Assembly: GCA_963813895.1 (NCBI GenBank)
Contig: CAWFAS010000001.1
Location: 1-64,000 of the forward strand
DNA from: DASZWJ01 sp963813895
GTDB lineage: Bacteria; Pseudomonadota; Gammaproteobacteria; JAURND01
Direction of reading: 5' to 3'
Length of the DNA stretch: 64,000 bases
The notes beneath the pieces are model-generated. The model was given only the letters and a program-made list of their open reading frames with translations, did no database searches and was not told the origin of the DNA. The first letter of the stretch is position 1, and each line of letters starts with the position of its first letter. The translations under genes were made by a program, and so were the position numbers. This document shows positions 26,427 through 35,543 of the stretch, one piece after another.

Positions 26427-27361
26427 TATAAGCCTCCCCATACATATTGTTCAAAACGATCCCCAGCTTCAGCCAATAAATTACTTGTCATTGTTAGATA
26501 AATAGAGGTATGGGTGATACTAGAGTGCCCCATATATACAGATAGCATGGGCAACATTTTTTGAACATCTCGATTTTCTTTATACCAATGTGTTAGTCTG
26601 TGCACAGCAAAGGTATGCCTTAAGTCATGTATTCTTGGTTGATACCTGGCGTCGTCATTCCGATTTATAGAGGCTTTTACTCGAATTCTCCGAAATATTT
26701 TCCTTATTGTCGATGAACTTATTGGTAGTCGTTTTTTGCTAATAAATAATGGTGCTTCAATATCTTGTGCATATCCGAAATTTTTTCTCCAAATTATATA
26801 GTCAGTTAAAACTTTACCAAGCTGATTGCTAAAAGGAACCAGCCTTGATTTGAAGAATTTAGCGTGTCTGACAGTAATTACTAACCGATCCAAATCGATA
26901 TCAGAAAGTTTTAATGAGAGTGCTTCATTTAAACGAAGACCTGTACTATAAAGTAACAACAAAATCATGCGAATGATTGTAGGCTGATTGTGACTCTCGG
27001 CCTCCTGATAATTAGTTGCAGTTTTTAAAATTCTCTTTATCTCTTTTTTTGAATAAACATATGGGACAAATCTATCAGGTTTTTTAGGTAAAAGTTTCGT
27101 AAGTGGCGATTTACTAACAAATCCACGACTTATTAGATATTGATAAAATCCATTTAATGTTGAATGTTTCACAAACCAGGTTGAGGTGATTGGAGAGTTG
27201 TTATAAAGAAAATCATTAATCATTTTCTCTGAAATTTCATTGATTTTATTCGTTCCTGCTGCATTAGCAAATAATTTTAACACTTTTTCATTTGATTTAA
27301 ATTTCTCCCCAAGAGACTTTCTGTAAATAACATATTGATTTATTAATTTTGACAAATTCAT
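26426..27361 (-). CDS. RIT tyrosine recombinase 2
   Basis: 311 residues. N-terminal core-binding domain (INQYVIYRKSLGEKF), Arg I in LLYSTGLRLNEALSLKLSDID, Arg II in IHDLRHTFAVHRL, then MGHSSITHTSIYLTMT with the nucleophilic Tyr. Start ATG overlaps the stop of the first recombinase by ATGA. Complete. In RIT elements the middle gene is the shortest of the three, as here. Confidence 0.94.
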   Translation of the reverse strand: MNLSKLINQYVIYRKSLGEKFKSNEKVLKLFANAAGTNKINEISEKMINDFLYNNSPITSTWFVKHSTLNGFYQYLISRGFVSKSPLTKLLPKKPDRFVPYVYSKKEIKRILKTATNYQEAESHNQPTIIRMILLLLYSTGLRLNEALSLKLSDIDLDRLVITVRHAKFFKSRLVPFSNQLGKVLTDYIIWRKNFGYAQDIEAPLFISKKRLPISSSTIRKIFRRIRVKASINRNDDARYQPRIHDLRHTFAVHRLTHWYKENRDVQKMLPMLSVYMGHSSITHTSIYLTMTSNLLAEAGDRFEQYVWGGL

Positions 27362-28617
27362 AGTACATCTCCTATATCAAAATCAGCAACTTTACGCAAA
27401 TTGACAATGTCAACTTTAGCGTAAATACATGTTGTTTCCAGCTGCTGATGTCCAAGGTGAGTACTAATTTCTTTGAGAGATATTCCCTCGTTAATTAATC
27501 GAGTTGCACAAGCATGTCTCAGCGAATGAGGCCCACGATGCTTGATTAAGATATTAAGTGATTTCAAACGATGACTTACCAATCGATAAATGGCTGAACT
27601 ATTTAAAGGGCGATAAGGTGCGTTTATACATAAAAATACTTCTCTACATAAACAATTTTCCTTCCTTACTTTTTTCAAATAAAGTATTATCGATTCCCCT
27701 GCAGTTTTACACAAAGGAAATACTTGCGGTTTTGATCCCTTGGCGCGATGTACATAAAATATTTCATTCTTCCAATCTATATCATTCAACTTTAACTGTG
27801 AAACTTCACTGCTTCGTAGCCCATAAATAGCTAATAACATTAATATCGCACGATCCCTAATGTTTATTAGATCATCGCCTTCAGTTGCTTTTAATAGCTT
27901 TAGCACATCATTCCATAATGGCGCATCGGGCAAAGTATCGTGTTTATAAACACGTGCCGATTTAATTGATTCAGCCAGACCCCATGTGCACTCATTTCTA
28001 TTTTCTAAAAACCTTATAAAAACTCGAATTATAGATGTATAAGATTGTATAGTTTTTCGTGACCACCCATCTACATAATGTTTTTTTATTAAATTATCAT
28101 CTATCATAATCGGAGTTAATTTTTTCGGATATTTACACTTATCCTGAATCTCACTACAAAAATTTTTTAATAAAAATAAACGATGTTTAATGGTATTATT
28201 GGAAAAGCATTGCTCTTCGCGCATGTATTCAATATATTGTAAAAGATATTTTGTGAATGGAGTTGATTTTTCTTCCGGAGTTTCTAAACAATCGAACATT
28301 CTGAGCCATGCAGAAACGTGGTAAATAAAATTTTTTATTTTATATTCTTTCCAATTAAAATGAAGTCTATTATAATATTTTGGTTTTCTTTTGCTACTTC
28401 TTACAGCCTTATCAATTTCCTCAAGAGTGATAGTTCTTAGTTGATTTAAACCAATAAAATCAATTGCAATAAGTAACAATCTGGCAATGTTTTGAAGTGT
28501 ACTTGAAGGGACGCCATTATCCGATAAATATTGAAGGTACTTTATCCTTTCTGGAAGTAAAGGTGCTTCAAGATGATATCGAATAGCTTTTTGGCATTTA
28601 AATATCTGATTAATCAT
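27358..28617 (-). CDS. RIT tyrosine recombinase 1
   Basis: 419 residues, first gene of the trio, starting 64 bases inside the right repeat. A long N-terminal region (about 230 residues) precedes the catalytic domain: Arg I in LLAIYGLRSSEVSQLKLNDID, Arg II in GPHSLRHACATRLINEG, HLGHQQLETTCIYAKVD with the Tyr. All catalytic positions are intact. The promoter probably lies within or next to the right inverted repeat. Confidence 0.94.
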   Translation of the reverse strand: MINQIFKCQKAIRYHLEAPLLPERIKYLQYLSDNGVPSSTLQNIARLLLIAIDFIGLNQLRTITLEEIDKAVRSSKRKPKYYNRLHFNWKEYKIKNFIYHVSAWLRMFDCLETPEEKSTPFTKYLLQYIEYMREEQCFSNNTIKHRLFLLKNFCSEIQDKCKYPKKLTPIMIDDNLIKKHYVDGWSRKTIQSYTSIIRVFIRFLENRNECTWGLAESIKSARVYKHDTLPDAPLWNDVLKLLKATEGDDLINIRDRAILMLLAIYGLRSSEVSQLKLNDIDWKNEIFYVHRAKGSKPQVFPLCKTAGESIILYLKKVRKENCLCREVFLCINAPYRPLNSSAIYRLVSHRLKSLNILIKHRGPHSLRHACATRLINEGISLKEISTHLGHQQLETTCIYAKVDIVNLRKVADFDIGDVL

Positions 28618-28680
28618 TTTACTATCTCCTGTTCGGTTAAAATCACCTAACCAGTATAGAGATAGTTCTAAGAGATAAGA

Positions 28681-28771
28681 AAATTATGTTGTCTTGAAAA
28701 TGATTGATATATGATTTTTATAGCGATAAACGAACAAACGCAACATAACTAGATATACAACATAATATTTC
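28681..28771 (-). repeat. RIT right terminal inverted repeat, 91 bp
   Basis: Exact reverse complement of 25281-25371. Bordered on the outer side by a 22-bp near-palindrome at 28771-28792 (CTTATGTTAT and ATAACATAAG arms) that has no counterpart at the left end, making the element ends asymmetric. Confidence 0.95.
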
Positions 28772-28796
28772 TTATGTTATGTATAACATAAGAAAT

Positions 28797-29064
28797 AGAT
28801 AATAATCGCACGGAGCGTGCTATTAAGCCTTTTGTGATAGGTAGAAAAAATTGGTTATTCGCCGACAGTGTCGCTGGGGCTCACACCAGCGCTCGGCTCT
28901 TCAGCTTAATTGAAACGGCCAAAGCCCACCAACTAAATCCGGTTGCTTATTTGGAATTTATCTTTCAAAAGCTGCCGACCTGCACCAGCCTCCAGGACTA
29001 TGAAGCTCTGCTGCCTTTTAATCTGAAAGAGGTCCCTTTTTTAAAAAATAGCACATCGGCTTGA
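28797..29064 (+). pseudogene. tnpC: IS66 transposase TnpC, 3' part
   Basis: Continues the TnpC frame after the RIT insertion: NRTERAIKPFVIGRKNW with the catalytic Glu, FADSVAGAHTSARLFSLIETAK, and the C-terminal tail, ending at 29064 just before the right inverted repeat. It has no start of its own; an ORF from 28834 is only the open part. Confidence 0.9.
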
Positions 29065-29097
29065 TTGGGGAAGAACGTCGGTTAATCGGACGCTTAC

Positions 29098-29232
29098 GAT
29101 TAACTCTGCATAGCGCTGGTTACAACCCAAATAAACGGAATGAGTATTTTTCCAAAAAATGTATTGGGGTATCTGTTGGAAAATGGTTTCGATCAACGTT
29201 TTTTGTTGGGCAATGAATGATTCCATGCGCAT
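29098..29232 (-). pseudogene. Sensor histidine kinase, N-terminal part
   Basis: 45 codons from ATG 29232 (or 29226) to the IS66 junction: a short helix (FIAQQKTLIETIFQQIP), then the first strands of a PAS domain (YIFWKNTHSVYLGCNQRYAEL). It begins 4 bases after the stop of the DUF3050 gene, so the two were co-transcribed. The rest of the kinase is at 22008-23042; the reading frame is preserved exactly across the 8-bp target duplication. Confidence 0.88.
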
Positions 29233-29235
29233 TTC

Positions 29236-30012
29236 CTAAGCTACCATATAAGCATAAATTCCATCCAGCAATTGCAGTCTACTTTTAAGCGAGAAAATCG
29301 CGATTTCGATTGCTTCATCCCATTTGGCCGCATCGGTACCACAGAGATGGGCTACCAGGATTTTTGATTGCTCACTATGCTTGCCACCATCCAGGTCGAT
29401 ATGGCGTTGAAAATAATAAATAAAAGGTTGCAGTGAATATTTTTTCTCAGGGGTAAAGGATACGAGGTGTTGCAAAATTTGAGTGAACATCTTAGAAGTA
29501 ATATGTTCGCGCGCAAAGGCGATTGATGTGGCAATCGCATGGCTGTCTTTGTCGATGATTTCAAAAGTATCGGCCAGAAATCGTTTGGCTGGTATGGGTA
29601 AATAATCCTGCGCCAGCAATTGGGGTAATTCGGGATTGTGTTTCACAAGTTCAATAAAAGCCTGGATGCTTTGGGTATTTGTACCGCTGTGGTGCATGGC
29701 CTCCAGATACAGTTCAAAATGACTTGAATAGCGGCCATCTGGTAGCGCATCACTTTCTTCTTCAGCTAGCAGGGTATTAACCAAGTGGCAGCCGAGATGG
29801 TTCACTGGTGGTAACCACAATGGTGAGTTGCTGGTCAGTTTGCGCTGCAAGCTTTGCAGTAGAACCATGAAGTCCCACACTGCAAAAACGTGAACCTCAG
29901 CAAAGCGGCGCAACCGCTCAATAGAATTGATGGCTTGATAAATCTTATGCCCGTTAATGGCAGTAACTAACGGCTGGGTGATGGTAATGATGGTTGATAA
30001 TTTATTTTCCAC
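29236..30012 (-). CDS. DUF3050 family protein (heme-oxygenase-like fold)
   Basis: 258 residues. Conserved DUF3050 blocks: LRRFAEVHVFAVWDFMVLLQSLQ with His, EEESDALPDGRYSSHFELYLEAM with several acidic and His residues, FYIFQRHIDLDGGKH-like stretch late in the protein (here YYFQRHIDLDGGKHS), and the final AIEIAIFSLKSR helix. The spaced His and Glu residues fit the heme-oxygenase-like di-metal oxidase superfamily; the reaction is not known. First gene of an operon with a CqsS/LqsS-like sensor kinase and its regulator, so its product could make or modify the sensed signal. That role is inference. Confidence 0.85.
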   Translation of the reverse strand: MENKLSTIITITQPLVTAINGHKIYQAINSIERLRRFAEVHVFAVWDFMVLLQSLQRKLTSNSPLWLPPVNHLGCHLVNTLLAEEESDALPDGRYSSHFELYLEAMHHSGTNTQSIQAFIELVKHNPELPQLLAQDYLPIPAKRFLADTFEIIDKDSHAIATSIAFAREHITSKMFTQILQHLVSFTPEKKYSLQPFIYYFQRHIDLDGGKHSEQSKILVAHLCGTDAAKWDEAIEIAIFSLKSRLQLLDGIYAYMVA

Positions 30013-30345
30013 GTGTATCCCTCTTCTGAATAAAATTCAGCCAGAGGGGTAAACTGGCGGGGGTAAGACGAACAGCGAGGCGTATTGCTTTGAGGGCGTG
30101 ACGCCCCGCTATCAATCCACCCTCTGCTAGTTTACCCCGCTTAGCGCACCTAAAACCGCTTTTCTTAAGCTCGGCAACGCGCGACCCCGCCTCCCGAATA
30201 CATCAGGCGTTGAGGGTTGACTCAGGGCAGTGCGTTGTTTTGCCGCAGGCAAATAGCCACAACAAGATCGGGCTTGCGAAAAGGGGGAAAAGGTGAAAAA
30301 AGGAATACAGCGCTGAAGCGCAATGGTGTAAAATCTCATCGTCTG
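30013..30345 (+). other. Intergenic region 5' of the group II intron
   Basis: No supported gene. More GC-rich than its surroundings. An interrupted inverted repeat built on GGGGTAAACT occurs at about 30046-30058 and, inverted, at 30128-30140. The right end (30320-30345) is the presumed 5' exon of the intron, so the intron may have inserted into a small RNA or an unrecognised element. Confidence 0.35.
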
Positions 30346-30962
30346 GTGCGCCGTGTCGGCGTCAAACAGGAGCGCGACTAACAGTCGCTAAGATTACTGG
30401 AAAATCTTATATCCACCCAACTTATCTCTGCTTGGTAACAGGCTTGAATCCCGAAAGGGAAGAGGGAGTGTAGCATGTTGGGAAAATGCCCCAATGCTGA
30501 AAGTTATCTATAGCTGAAGGGGTAAGGATAAAACGTGTATGGTCAAAGTTATACTACCTGAATCCCAGTCTCCATGGCTTTTTGACAGGCACTGATGAAA
30601 GATAACTGTAACATCTGTTCTAAACACAAGGTAACTTATCGGGCGCGTTACATTGTCCAGTTGTTTAGACATGCCCTCATAAAAGGGATCGTCGAGACGA
30701 AAAGGAGGCCTAACCACGTTGTAACTTTGGTTTGTCGTAAACATGGGATTGCCTAAGTTGGTTTATTCAGACTACGACCAATAAGGCAACAGAGCTTTCG
30801 TATTACCCGATGTCATTTCTGTAATGGAAATGGCTGATCGCCTAAAAGTAAGCGATACCGACACAGTCATAAGTTGATAGTAATATCAATGAAAAACTCT
30901 CTGTCTGGGGGGAAGGAAAGCAGCTTGCTTATGCAACTAAAATCTTAAGAGAGGTTGTGCTG

Positions 30963-32831
30963 ATGCTAACCGATACTACGATTAAGAGATTAGATGCACT
31001 TGGAGAGCTATCTAAGAAAGGAAAACGTATTAATGGTCTTTTTAGACTTTTAGAGAATCCGATGTTGTGGCTGCAGGCATATATAAATATATATGCCAAT
31101 AAGGGAGCAACGACACCTGGAACAGATGGTAAATCATTGGACAGATTCTCTATGGAACGAGTCCAAAGATTGATTAAAGAAATCAAAGAAGACCATTATC
31201 GTTTCAACCCAGTAAAAAGAGTGTATATTCCCAAAGCGAATGGGAAGCAGCGTCCATTAGGTATTCCGTCTGGAGACGATAAATTAATTTCTGAAGTAGT
31301 CAGGATGATACTGGAAAAGATTTATGAGCCAATTTTTCATAAAAATGCCCATGGATTTAGGCCAGGAAAATCTTGTCATACCGCATTAAATGAAATTAAA
31401 AATCGATGGCACGGTCTAAAGTGGATCATTGACATGGATATCAGAGGTTACTTCGATAATATCCATCATGCTATCCTCATCAAGCTCCTTAAGGAAAAGA
31501 TTGAAGATAATAAATTCATTCACCTTATTGAACTGATGTTAACAGCCGGATATGTCGAAGACTGGAAATTCCACAAAACATTTAGCGGAACACCGCAAGG
31601 AAATATTGTTTCACCGCTTCTAGCAAATATTTATCTTCACGAACTCGATATATTCGTTGAAACATTGAAAACGGAGTTTAACCGAGGTAAGAGGAGAGCA
31701 AGTAAGGCGGAGTATGACCGTATCAGTGCTTCTATCTATGGATTACGGAAGAAAATTGACAGTTTGAATCAACAGCAAAACACTGCTGAGCAGATTCATG
31801 CTCTCAAGCAACAAATAAAAATCCTGGATATACAACGGAAAACAAATAAAACTCTTGAACCGTTAGACCCGAATTATAAGAGATTGCGCTACTGTCGATA
31901 TGCAGATGATTTTGTAATTGGCATTATCGGTTCCAAATATGATGCAATTACTGTGCGCGATAAAATACAGAAATTTATCGAGATCAATCTACAGCTCGAA
32001 ATAGCTCATGAAAAATCTCATATAGTAAGTGGGTCGAAAGGTGCACGATTCTTGGGTTATAATATAGCTATTTACTCTGGCAATAAGACAGTTAGGACTG
32101 TCAGGGGAAAATGCCATACGCGCGAAAGAACTATGGCAGAACGCATGCAATTATATATACCCCAAGAAAAGCTGAGTCAATTCTGTAAAAACAAAAAATA
32201 CGGAAATTATGCAACTCTTAAAACAGTTCATCGAGCGGAGTTGTTCAATCTCAGCGACGCAGAGATTATTAAAACCTATAACGCGGAAATGCGTGGGTTA
32301 GCTAATTATTATGGGTTAGCCCAGAACTTTTGGAGCTTGGGAAAATTAGCGTGGGTATGGCAAACAAGCTTGCTTAAAACATTAGCAGGCAAGCACAAAA
32401 CTACGATAGGCAAAATCACCAAAAGGCTCCAAACTCCGCAAGGGCTAATGCTAACTGTTCGCAGCAAAACGAATATACACATTTTTAAGATATTCAAATT
32501 GAAGGATGTGAAGCGTAAAGAAGCCACATATAAACATATCGATGATATGCCTAATACCTGGCAATTTACTTTAAGTCGAACGGAGCTTGTTCAACGATTG
32601 AATGCACGTCAGTGCGAATACTGTAAGGGACAAACGGGACCATTCGAAGTGCATCACATCCGAAAGTTGAGTGACTTAAAAGAAGGAAAGAAATTGTGGC
32701 AAATAATAATGGCAAGAAGACAAAGGAAAACATTAGTTCTCTGTGTCTCATGTCATGATTTGTTACATGCTGGAAAACTTCCTGACTTAAGAAGAACTAA
32801 GGAAAAGCAAGTGGAGAGCCGGATGAGCTGA
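30963..32831 (+). CDS. Group II intron reverse transcriptase/maturase/HNH endonuclease
   Basis: About 622 residues. ATG 30963 has AGAGAGG 8 bases upstream, so it is preferred over GTG 30957. Order: RT fingers (GATTPGTDGKSLD, RPLGIPSGDDKLI), GTPQGNIVSPLLANIYLHELD, the active site RYADDFVIG near residue 312, thumb, maturase domain (MRGLANYYGLAQN), and a C-terminal HNH (CEYC...EVHHIRKL...LCVSCHDLLHAGK). It splices the intron and mediates target-primed mobility. The stop codon lies about 16 bases inside domain V, so the ORF and the catalytic RNA overlap. Confidence 0.95.
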   Translation: MLTDTTIKRLDALGELSKKGKRINGLFRLLENPMLWLQAYINIYANKGATTPGTDGKSLDRFSMERVQRLIKEIKEDHYRFNPVKRVYIPKANGKQRPLGIPSGDDKLISEVVRMILEKIYEPIFHKNAHGFRPGKSCHTALNEIKNRWHGLKWIIDMDIRGYFDNIHHAILIKLLKEKIEDNKFIHLIELMLTAGYVEDWKFHKTFSGTPQGNIVSPLLANIYLHELDIFVETLKTEFNRGKRRASKAEYDRISASIYGLRKKIDSLNQQQNTAEQIHALKQQIKILDIQRKTNKTLEPLDPNYKRLRYCRYADDFVIGIIGSKYDAITVRDKIQKFIEINLQLEIAHEKSHIVSGSKGARFLGYNIAIYSGNKTVRTVRGKCHTRERTMAERMQLYIPQEKLSQFCKNKKYGNYATLKTVHRAELFNLSDAEIIKTYNAEMRGLANYYGLAQNFWSLGKLAWVWQTSLLKTLAGKHKTTIGKITKRLQTPQGLMLTVRSKTNIHIFKIFKLKDVKRKEATYKHIDDMPNTWQFTLSRTELVQRLNARQCEYCKGQTGPFEVHHIRKLSDLKEGKKLWQIIMARRQRKTLVLCVSCHDLLHAGKLPDLRRTKEKQVESRMS

Positions 32832-32850
32832 AAGGTTCAAGTCCGGTTCG
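32816..32850 (+). ncRNA. Group II intron domain V
   Basis: GAGCCGGAT...GTCCGGTTC forms the lower stem and the internal CTGAAAGG segment caps it, the usual domain V layout. The last codons of the intron ORF run into it. Confidence 0.75.
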
Positions 32851-32899
32851 GAGGGGGGTTGACGGATTACCCTTCGGGGAATCTCGCTTCCTACCCTAT

Positions 32900-33293
32900 A
32901 TGAACCTCGTCTAGTAAGGTTTGTCGGGAAGTGACCCCCTTGTGGTTAGCGCCGCTTGGGGGTTGCGCTTATTATTTTTTAATAAGCTACATACATTATC
33001 TGACTAATACTTTTCGAAAGCAACACCCTATTAAGGTTTCTTTAATGAACAGGGGAAATCCCACCCGTATGCTTTGATAAGGGCTTTTAAGGGAAAGTTG
33101 GGAAAAACACGAACTTTCTATTTGTCTGGCACAGGATTTTATTGCGACAGGACAAGCATTTTTTGAATACTTTATTTTTTCCTGAGGGATGATATCAGTA
33201 CGAGAATTAACAACTATGCCCAATAGGAAGAATATGCTTTCCTTAATGGGGCGCAAGCATCAAATTCTTTGTGAAATGCCAGGAGGGCTTTGA
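32900..33293 (+). other. Intergenic region between intron and response regulator
   Basis: 394 bases without a credible gene. A GC-rich imperfect hairpin (ACCCCC...GGGGGT, about 32934-32965) followed by TTATTATTTTTTAATAA could act as a terminator. AGGAGG at 33281-33286 serves the TTG start of the next gene. Confidence 0.4.
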
Positions 33294-33938
33294 TTGATCA
33301 GAATTTTACTTGTAGACGACCACGAATTGGTACGCAGTAGCATAAAATTGATGCTGAATGATACTGACACCCTCCAAGTGATTGGCGAAGCAGAAAGCGG
33401 CGAAGACGCCATTCGCGTTGCTCGCGAACTCAATCCTGACGTTATTCTGATAGACCTCAATATGCCAGGCATGGGCGGCTTTGAAGCGATTGCTCGTCTG
33501 TTGCGGCATAAACCTGCGCTGAAGATATTAATTCTCAGTGCTTATACCGGGGGACTTGTGCCTGCTCGCTTACTTGACATGGGAGCTGCGGGTTATTTAA
33601 GTAAGCGCGCCAGCCGGGAAGAAATGCTGCAGGCCATTCAGGCTGTTTATGCGGGCAGTCGCTATATTGACCCAGCAATGGCTGAAGTCATTGCTTCATT
33701 CCATATGGCTGCACAGAATAATCCATCACCGTTACTGCAGTTGAATGAGCGTGAGTTGCAAATTCTCCTCCTGGTTGTGAGTGGTATGAAAAGAGGCGAC
33801 ATTGCAAAGAGTTTGTATCTCAGTAAGAAGACGATTAGCGGATATATGGCTAATGTATTAAAAAAGCTGGGGATTAAAACGGATGCAGAAGCGGTGCGTA
33901 TGGTGATAGAAAGTGGTTTGATCAATGGGGTCGATTAG
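33294..33938 (+). CDS. LuxR/FixJ-family response regulator, GacA/UvrY/LetA type
   Basis: 214 residues from a TTG start; AGGAGG 7 bases upstream and the canonical MIRILLVDDHELVR opening fix it. Receiver with acidic pair VDDH, phosphoacceptor in VILIDLNMPGMGG, Thr/Ser and Lys (LSKRAS) positions. The C-terminal LuxR helix-turn-helix (LNERELQILLLVVSGMKRGDIAKSLYLS...) binds DNA. The family controls the small RNAs that sequester CsrA. A second, more divergent GacA-like regulator is at 41283 and a CsrA homologue at 51276. No kinase gene is adjacent. Confidence 0.93.
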   Translation: MIRILLVDDHELVRSSIKLMLNDTDTLQVIGEAESGEDAIRVARELNPDVILIDLNMPGMGGFEAIARLLRHKPALKILILSAYTGGLVPARLLDMGAAGYLSKRASREEMLQAIQAVYAGSRYIDPAMAEVIASFHMAAQNNPSPLLQLNERELQILLLVVSGMKRGDIAKSLYLSKKTISGYMANVLKKLGIKTDAEAVRMVIESGLINGVD

Positions 33939-34024
33939 AGCATTTCCTGCCAAAATTTTAACTACCGATCAGGCTCTCAATTTGTAGACTAATTAAGGTA
34001 AATACACAATTTGAGGGTAAAACT

Positions 34025-34087
34025 ATGTGTGGTAGATTTAGTCTGGTTGCATCAGTCAATGCTTTTTTGCATGACTTTTGCTTTTAG
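34025..34087 (+). pseudogene. SRAP/HMCES (YedK-like) N-terminal fragment
   Basis: Twenty codons beginning MCGRFSLVASVNAF, whose Cys2 is the catalytic residue that crosslinks abasic sites in SRAP proteins. The frame stops immediately afterwards and the rest of the domain is not found downstream. Recognition rests on the short MCGRF motif only. Confidence 0.5.
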
Positions 34088-34231
34088 GGAGAAATTTACG
34101 AGTCTCACCGAAGATTTTAGATGTGCTGTGACAGGTATTGTCAGCTGATTATCAGATTCCATACATCTTTTTACGCATTCATCACGTTAGTACAGCTGAT
34201 GATTTAATTCTCTGAGTGAAATTTAATCTGC

Positions 34232-34570
34232 TCAATGTACAATATCTGGCGAAGCCGCATTGAATACCAGATTATTAACAGTTTTGGGAGTGAGAACGTA
34301 GCCCTTATTTTTTAGCCCTAATATCATCTGTCGTATACGCTGATTCAGATCTGTTATGGAGCCACACTCTGATAAAGTATCTTCATAATCTTTTGTCGCT
34401 TGCTGATAGGCGCTCATGTGATCTGAGGTTATATAATCTACCCTTACGGCTTCGATTATAACCTCTAGGCGATCAGCGAAATTAACGCTTACCACACTAA
34501 TTGCTGGCATATAGGTATTATCCACAGCACAAATACAGGGCAAAAAATGGCCCATAGGTTCTTTTTCCAT
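34232..34570 (-). CDS. Hypothetical protein, 112 residues, with a pseudogene copy at 3875-4216
   Basis: Starts MEKEPMGHFLPCICAVDN and contains a predicted mixed alpha/beta fold followed by a helix (SDHMSAYQQATKDYEDTLSE) and a C-terminal stretch with TPKTVNNLVFNAASPDIVH. No membrane segment, signal peptide or catalytic motif that I recognise. The existence of two similar copies, one disrupted, argues that this is a real gene. The repeat covers almost exactly the gene and little flanking DNA. Confidence 0.65.
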   Translation of the reverse strand: MEKEPMGHFLPCICAVDNTYMPAISVVSVNFADRLEVIIEAVRVDYITSDHMSAYQQATKDYEDTLSECGSITDLNQRIRQMILGLKNKGYVLTPKTVNNLVFNAASPDIVH

Positions 34571-34660
34571 CGGATGCCTCTCCTGAATTCAACTCATAAG
34601 CGCAAATTTGGTTAATCATTAGATAGTTAGGGTTAATTTATTATAATCTTCCTTGTTTAG

Positions 34661-34746
34661 TCTTCCAAGGAAGTTGAAGCTTTTGTTCAAGGGAAATTAC
34701 TAGAAGAATGGAGTCCTGAACAAATCTATATTAGCAAAATATCATC
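34661..34746 (+). pseudogene. IS30-family transposase fragment
   Basis: Translation gives KEVEAFVQGKLLEEWSPEQI, the segment just ahead of the DDE core in IS30 transposases (WSPEQI is characteristic). Nothing else of the transposase is recognisable. Marks an old insertion or deletion event. Confidence 0.55.
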
Positions 34747-35543
34747 CTTCGATGTTTAATAGAAGGCGGGTCAATTCAAACCGGATTGGCCACAATGGAC
34801 ATTGACCATTCAGGAAGAACCTGCCCTGCTAGATCAAATTGCTAACTTACTGCACAGTGCCAGCCTAACATATTCCCCGAATGCAAAAACCGGCACCCGT
34901 TTTTTGAGGTGCAGAGTACGAATACGGGTAACAATTCATCTAAGCTATTGATCGGCGACAAAAATACATCAGAGGCAACTTACAGAGTGCAATAAAATCT
35001 GTTGGCTTGATGCTGTCAACTTTTAATTAATTTAGTCGTCGCGAATTTTTAGCTTAAAGCCTTGGTGAGCGACGACTATATTTTTGCGCAAGGCCCTGAC
35101 TGGTATCCGCTCTTTGAACAAAACTCCTGCGGTCTCAACAATCCCATATTTTGCTGGTAATTTATTACAAACTTAATCACTCAGGCAGGAAATTACTGCG
35201 CAAAATCTTAAATATAAATGGATCGATATAATGAATGCTGACGTAACTCTCCTAATCAAGGTGAAAGCTTAAAAAAAACTTAACAGTCAATATTTATTTC
35301 AATAATTGCGAGAAATTGCAATAATTTAAATATATACCCTTAAATTTTTCCGTTATAATACATGCACAGTGGCAGAAATTTTTAACCATATTTTTTTAAT
35401 AGGACTCTTGGCTTCAAAAACGAAGTGCAATGCGATTTAATTGACGTTTTTTTCTAGGTTTCTTACCAAAAACCTTAAGATGATGAATCCTAAATATATT
35501 TATTACCTATGAGATAAATCATTACAATGAGCGAGAGAATTTT
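34747..35543 (+). other. Gene-poor region with unassigned coding fragments
   Basis: Two short open stretches look like former coding DNA: 34765-34960 on the plus strand (FKPDWPQWTLTIQEEPALLD) and about 35075-35165 (DDYIFAQGPDWYPLFEQNS). I do not recognise either family. The last 250 bases are very AT-rich and probably hold the promoter of the ATP-grasp operon. Confidence 0.4.

Larger units (their letters stand above)
25281..28791 (-). mobile_element. RIT element (recombinase in trio)
   Basis: Three adjacent tyrosine recombinase genes, all on the minus strand and translationally coupled, lie between perfect 91-bp inverted repeats (25281-25371 and 28681-28771). The 5-bp GAAAT at 25281-25285 is repeated at 28792-28796, and removing one copy plus the intervening DNA restores IS66 tnpC exactly. 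Between the right repeat and GAAAT lie 20 extra bases forming most of a near-palindrome (28771-28792). Nothing else is encoded. The arrangement is that of the known RIT elements; the long perfect repeats and intact genes suggest recent arrival. Confidence 0.92.
23051..29097 (+). mobile_element. IS66-family insertion sequence, interrupted by a RIT element
   Basis: Bounded by imperfect terminal inverted repeats starting GTAAGCG (23051-23084 and the complement of 29063-29097) and by an exact 8-bp target duplication GATTAACT (23043-23050 and 29098-29105), the size expected for IS66. Carries tnpA, tnpB and tnpC in the usual order. tnpC is cut at 25285 by a 3.5-kb RIT element. Without the RIT insertion the element would be about 2.5 kb, normal for IS66. 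The insertion lies in the PAS domain of a sensor kinase gene. Confidence 0.95.
30346..32899 (+). mobile_element. Complete group II intron
   Basis: The 5' end GTGCGCC at 30346 fits the GUGYG consensus. About 600 bases of structured RNA (domains I-IV) precede the reverse transcriptase ORF. Domain V follows at 32816-32850 and the intron probably ends in CTACCCTAT at 32899. The length of about 2.55 kb and the HNH-bearing ORF are typical. It is distinct from the intron at the left edge, whose protein has no visible HNH domain. Confidence 0.82.

Noticed and set aside
30127..30339. Minus-strand open frame before the group II intron
   Set aside because: No ribosome binding site, no recognisable family; the region is GC-rich and frames stay open by composition.
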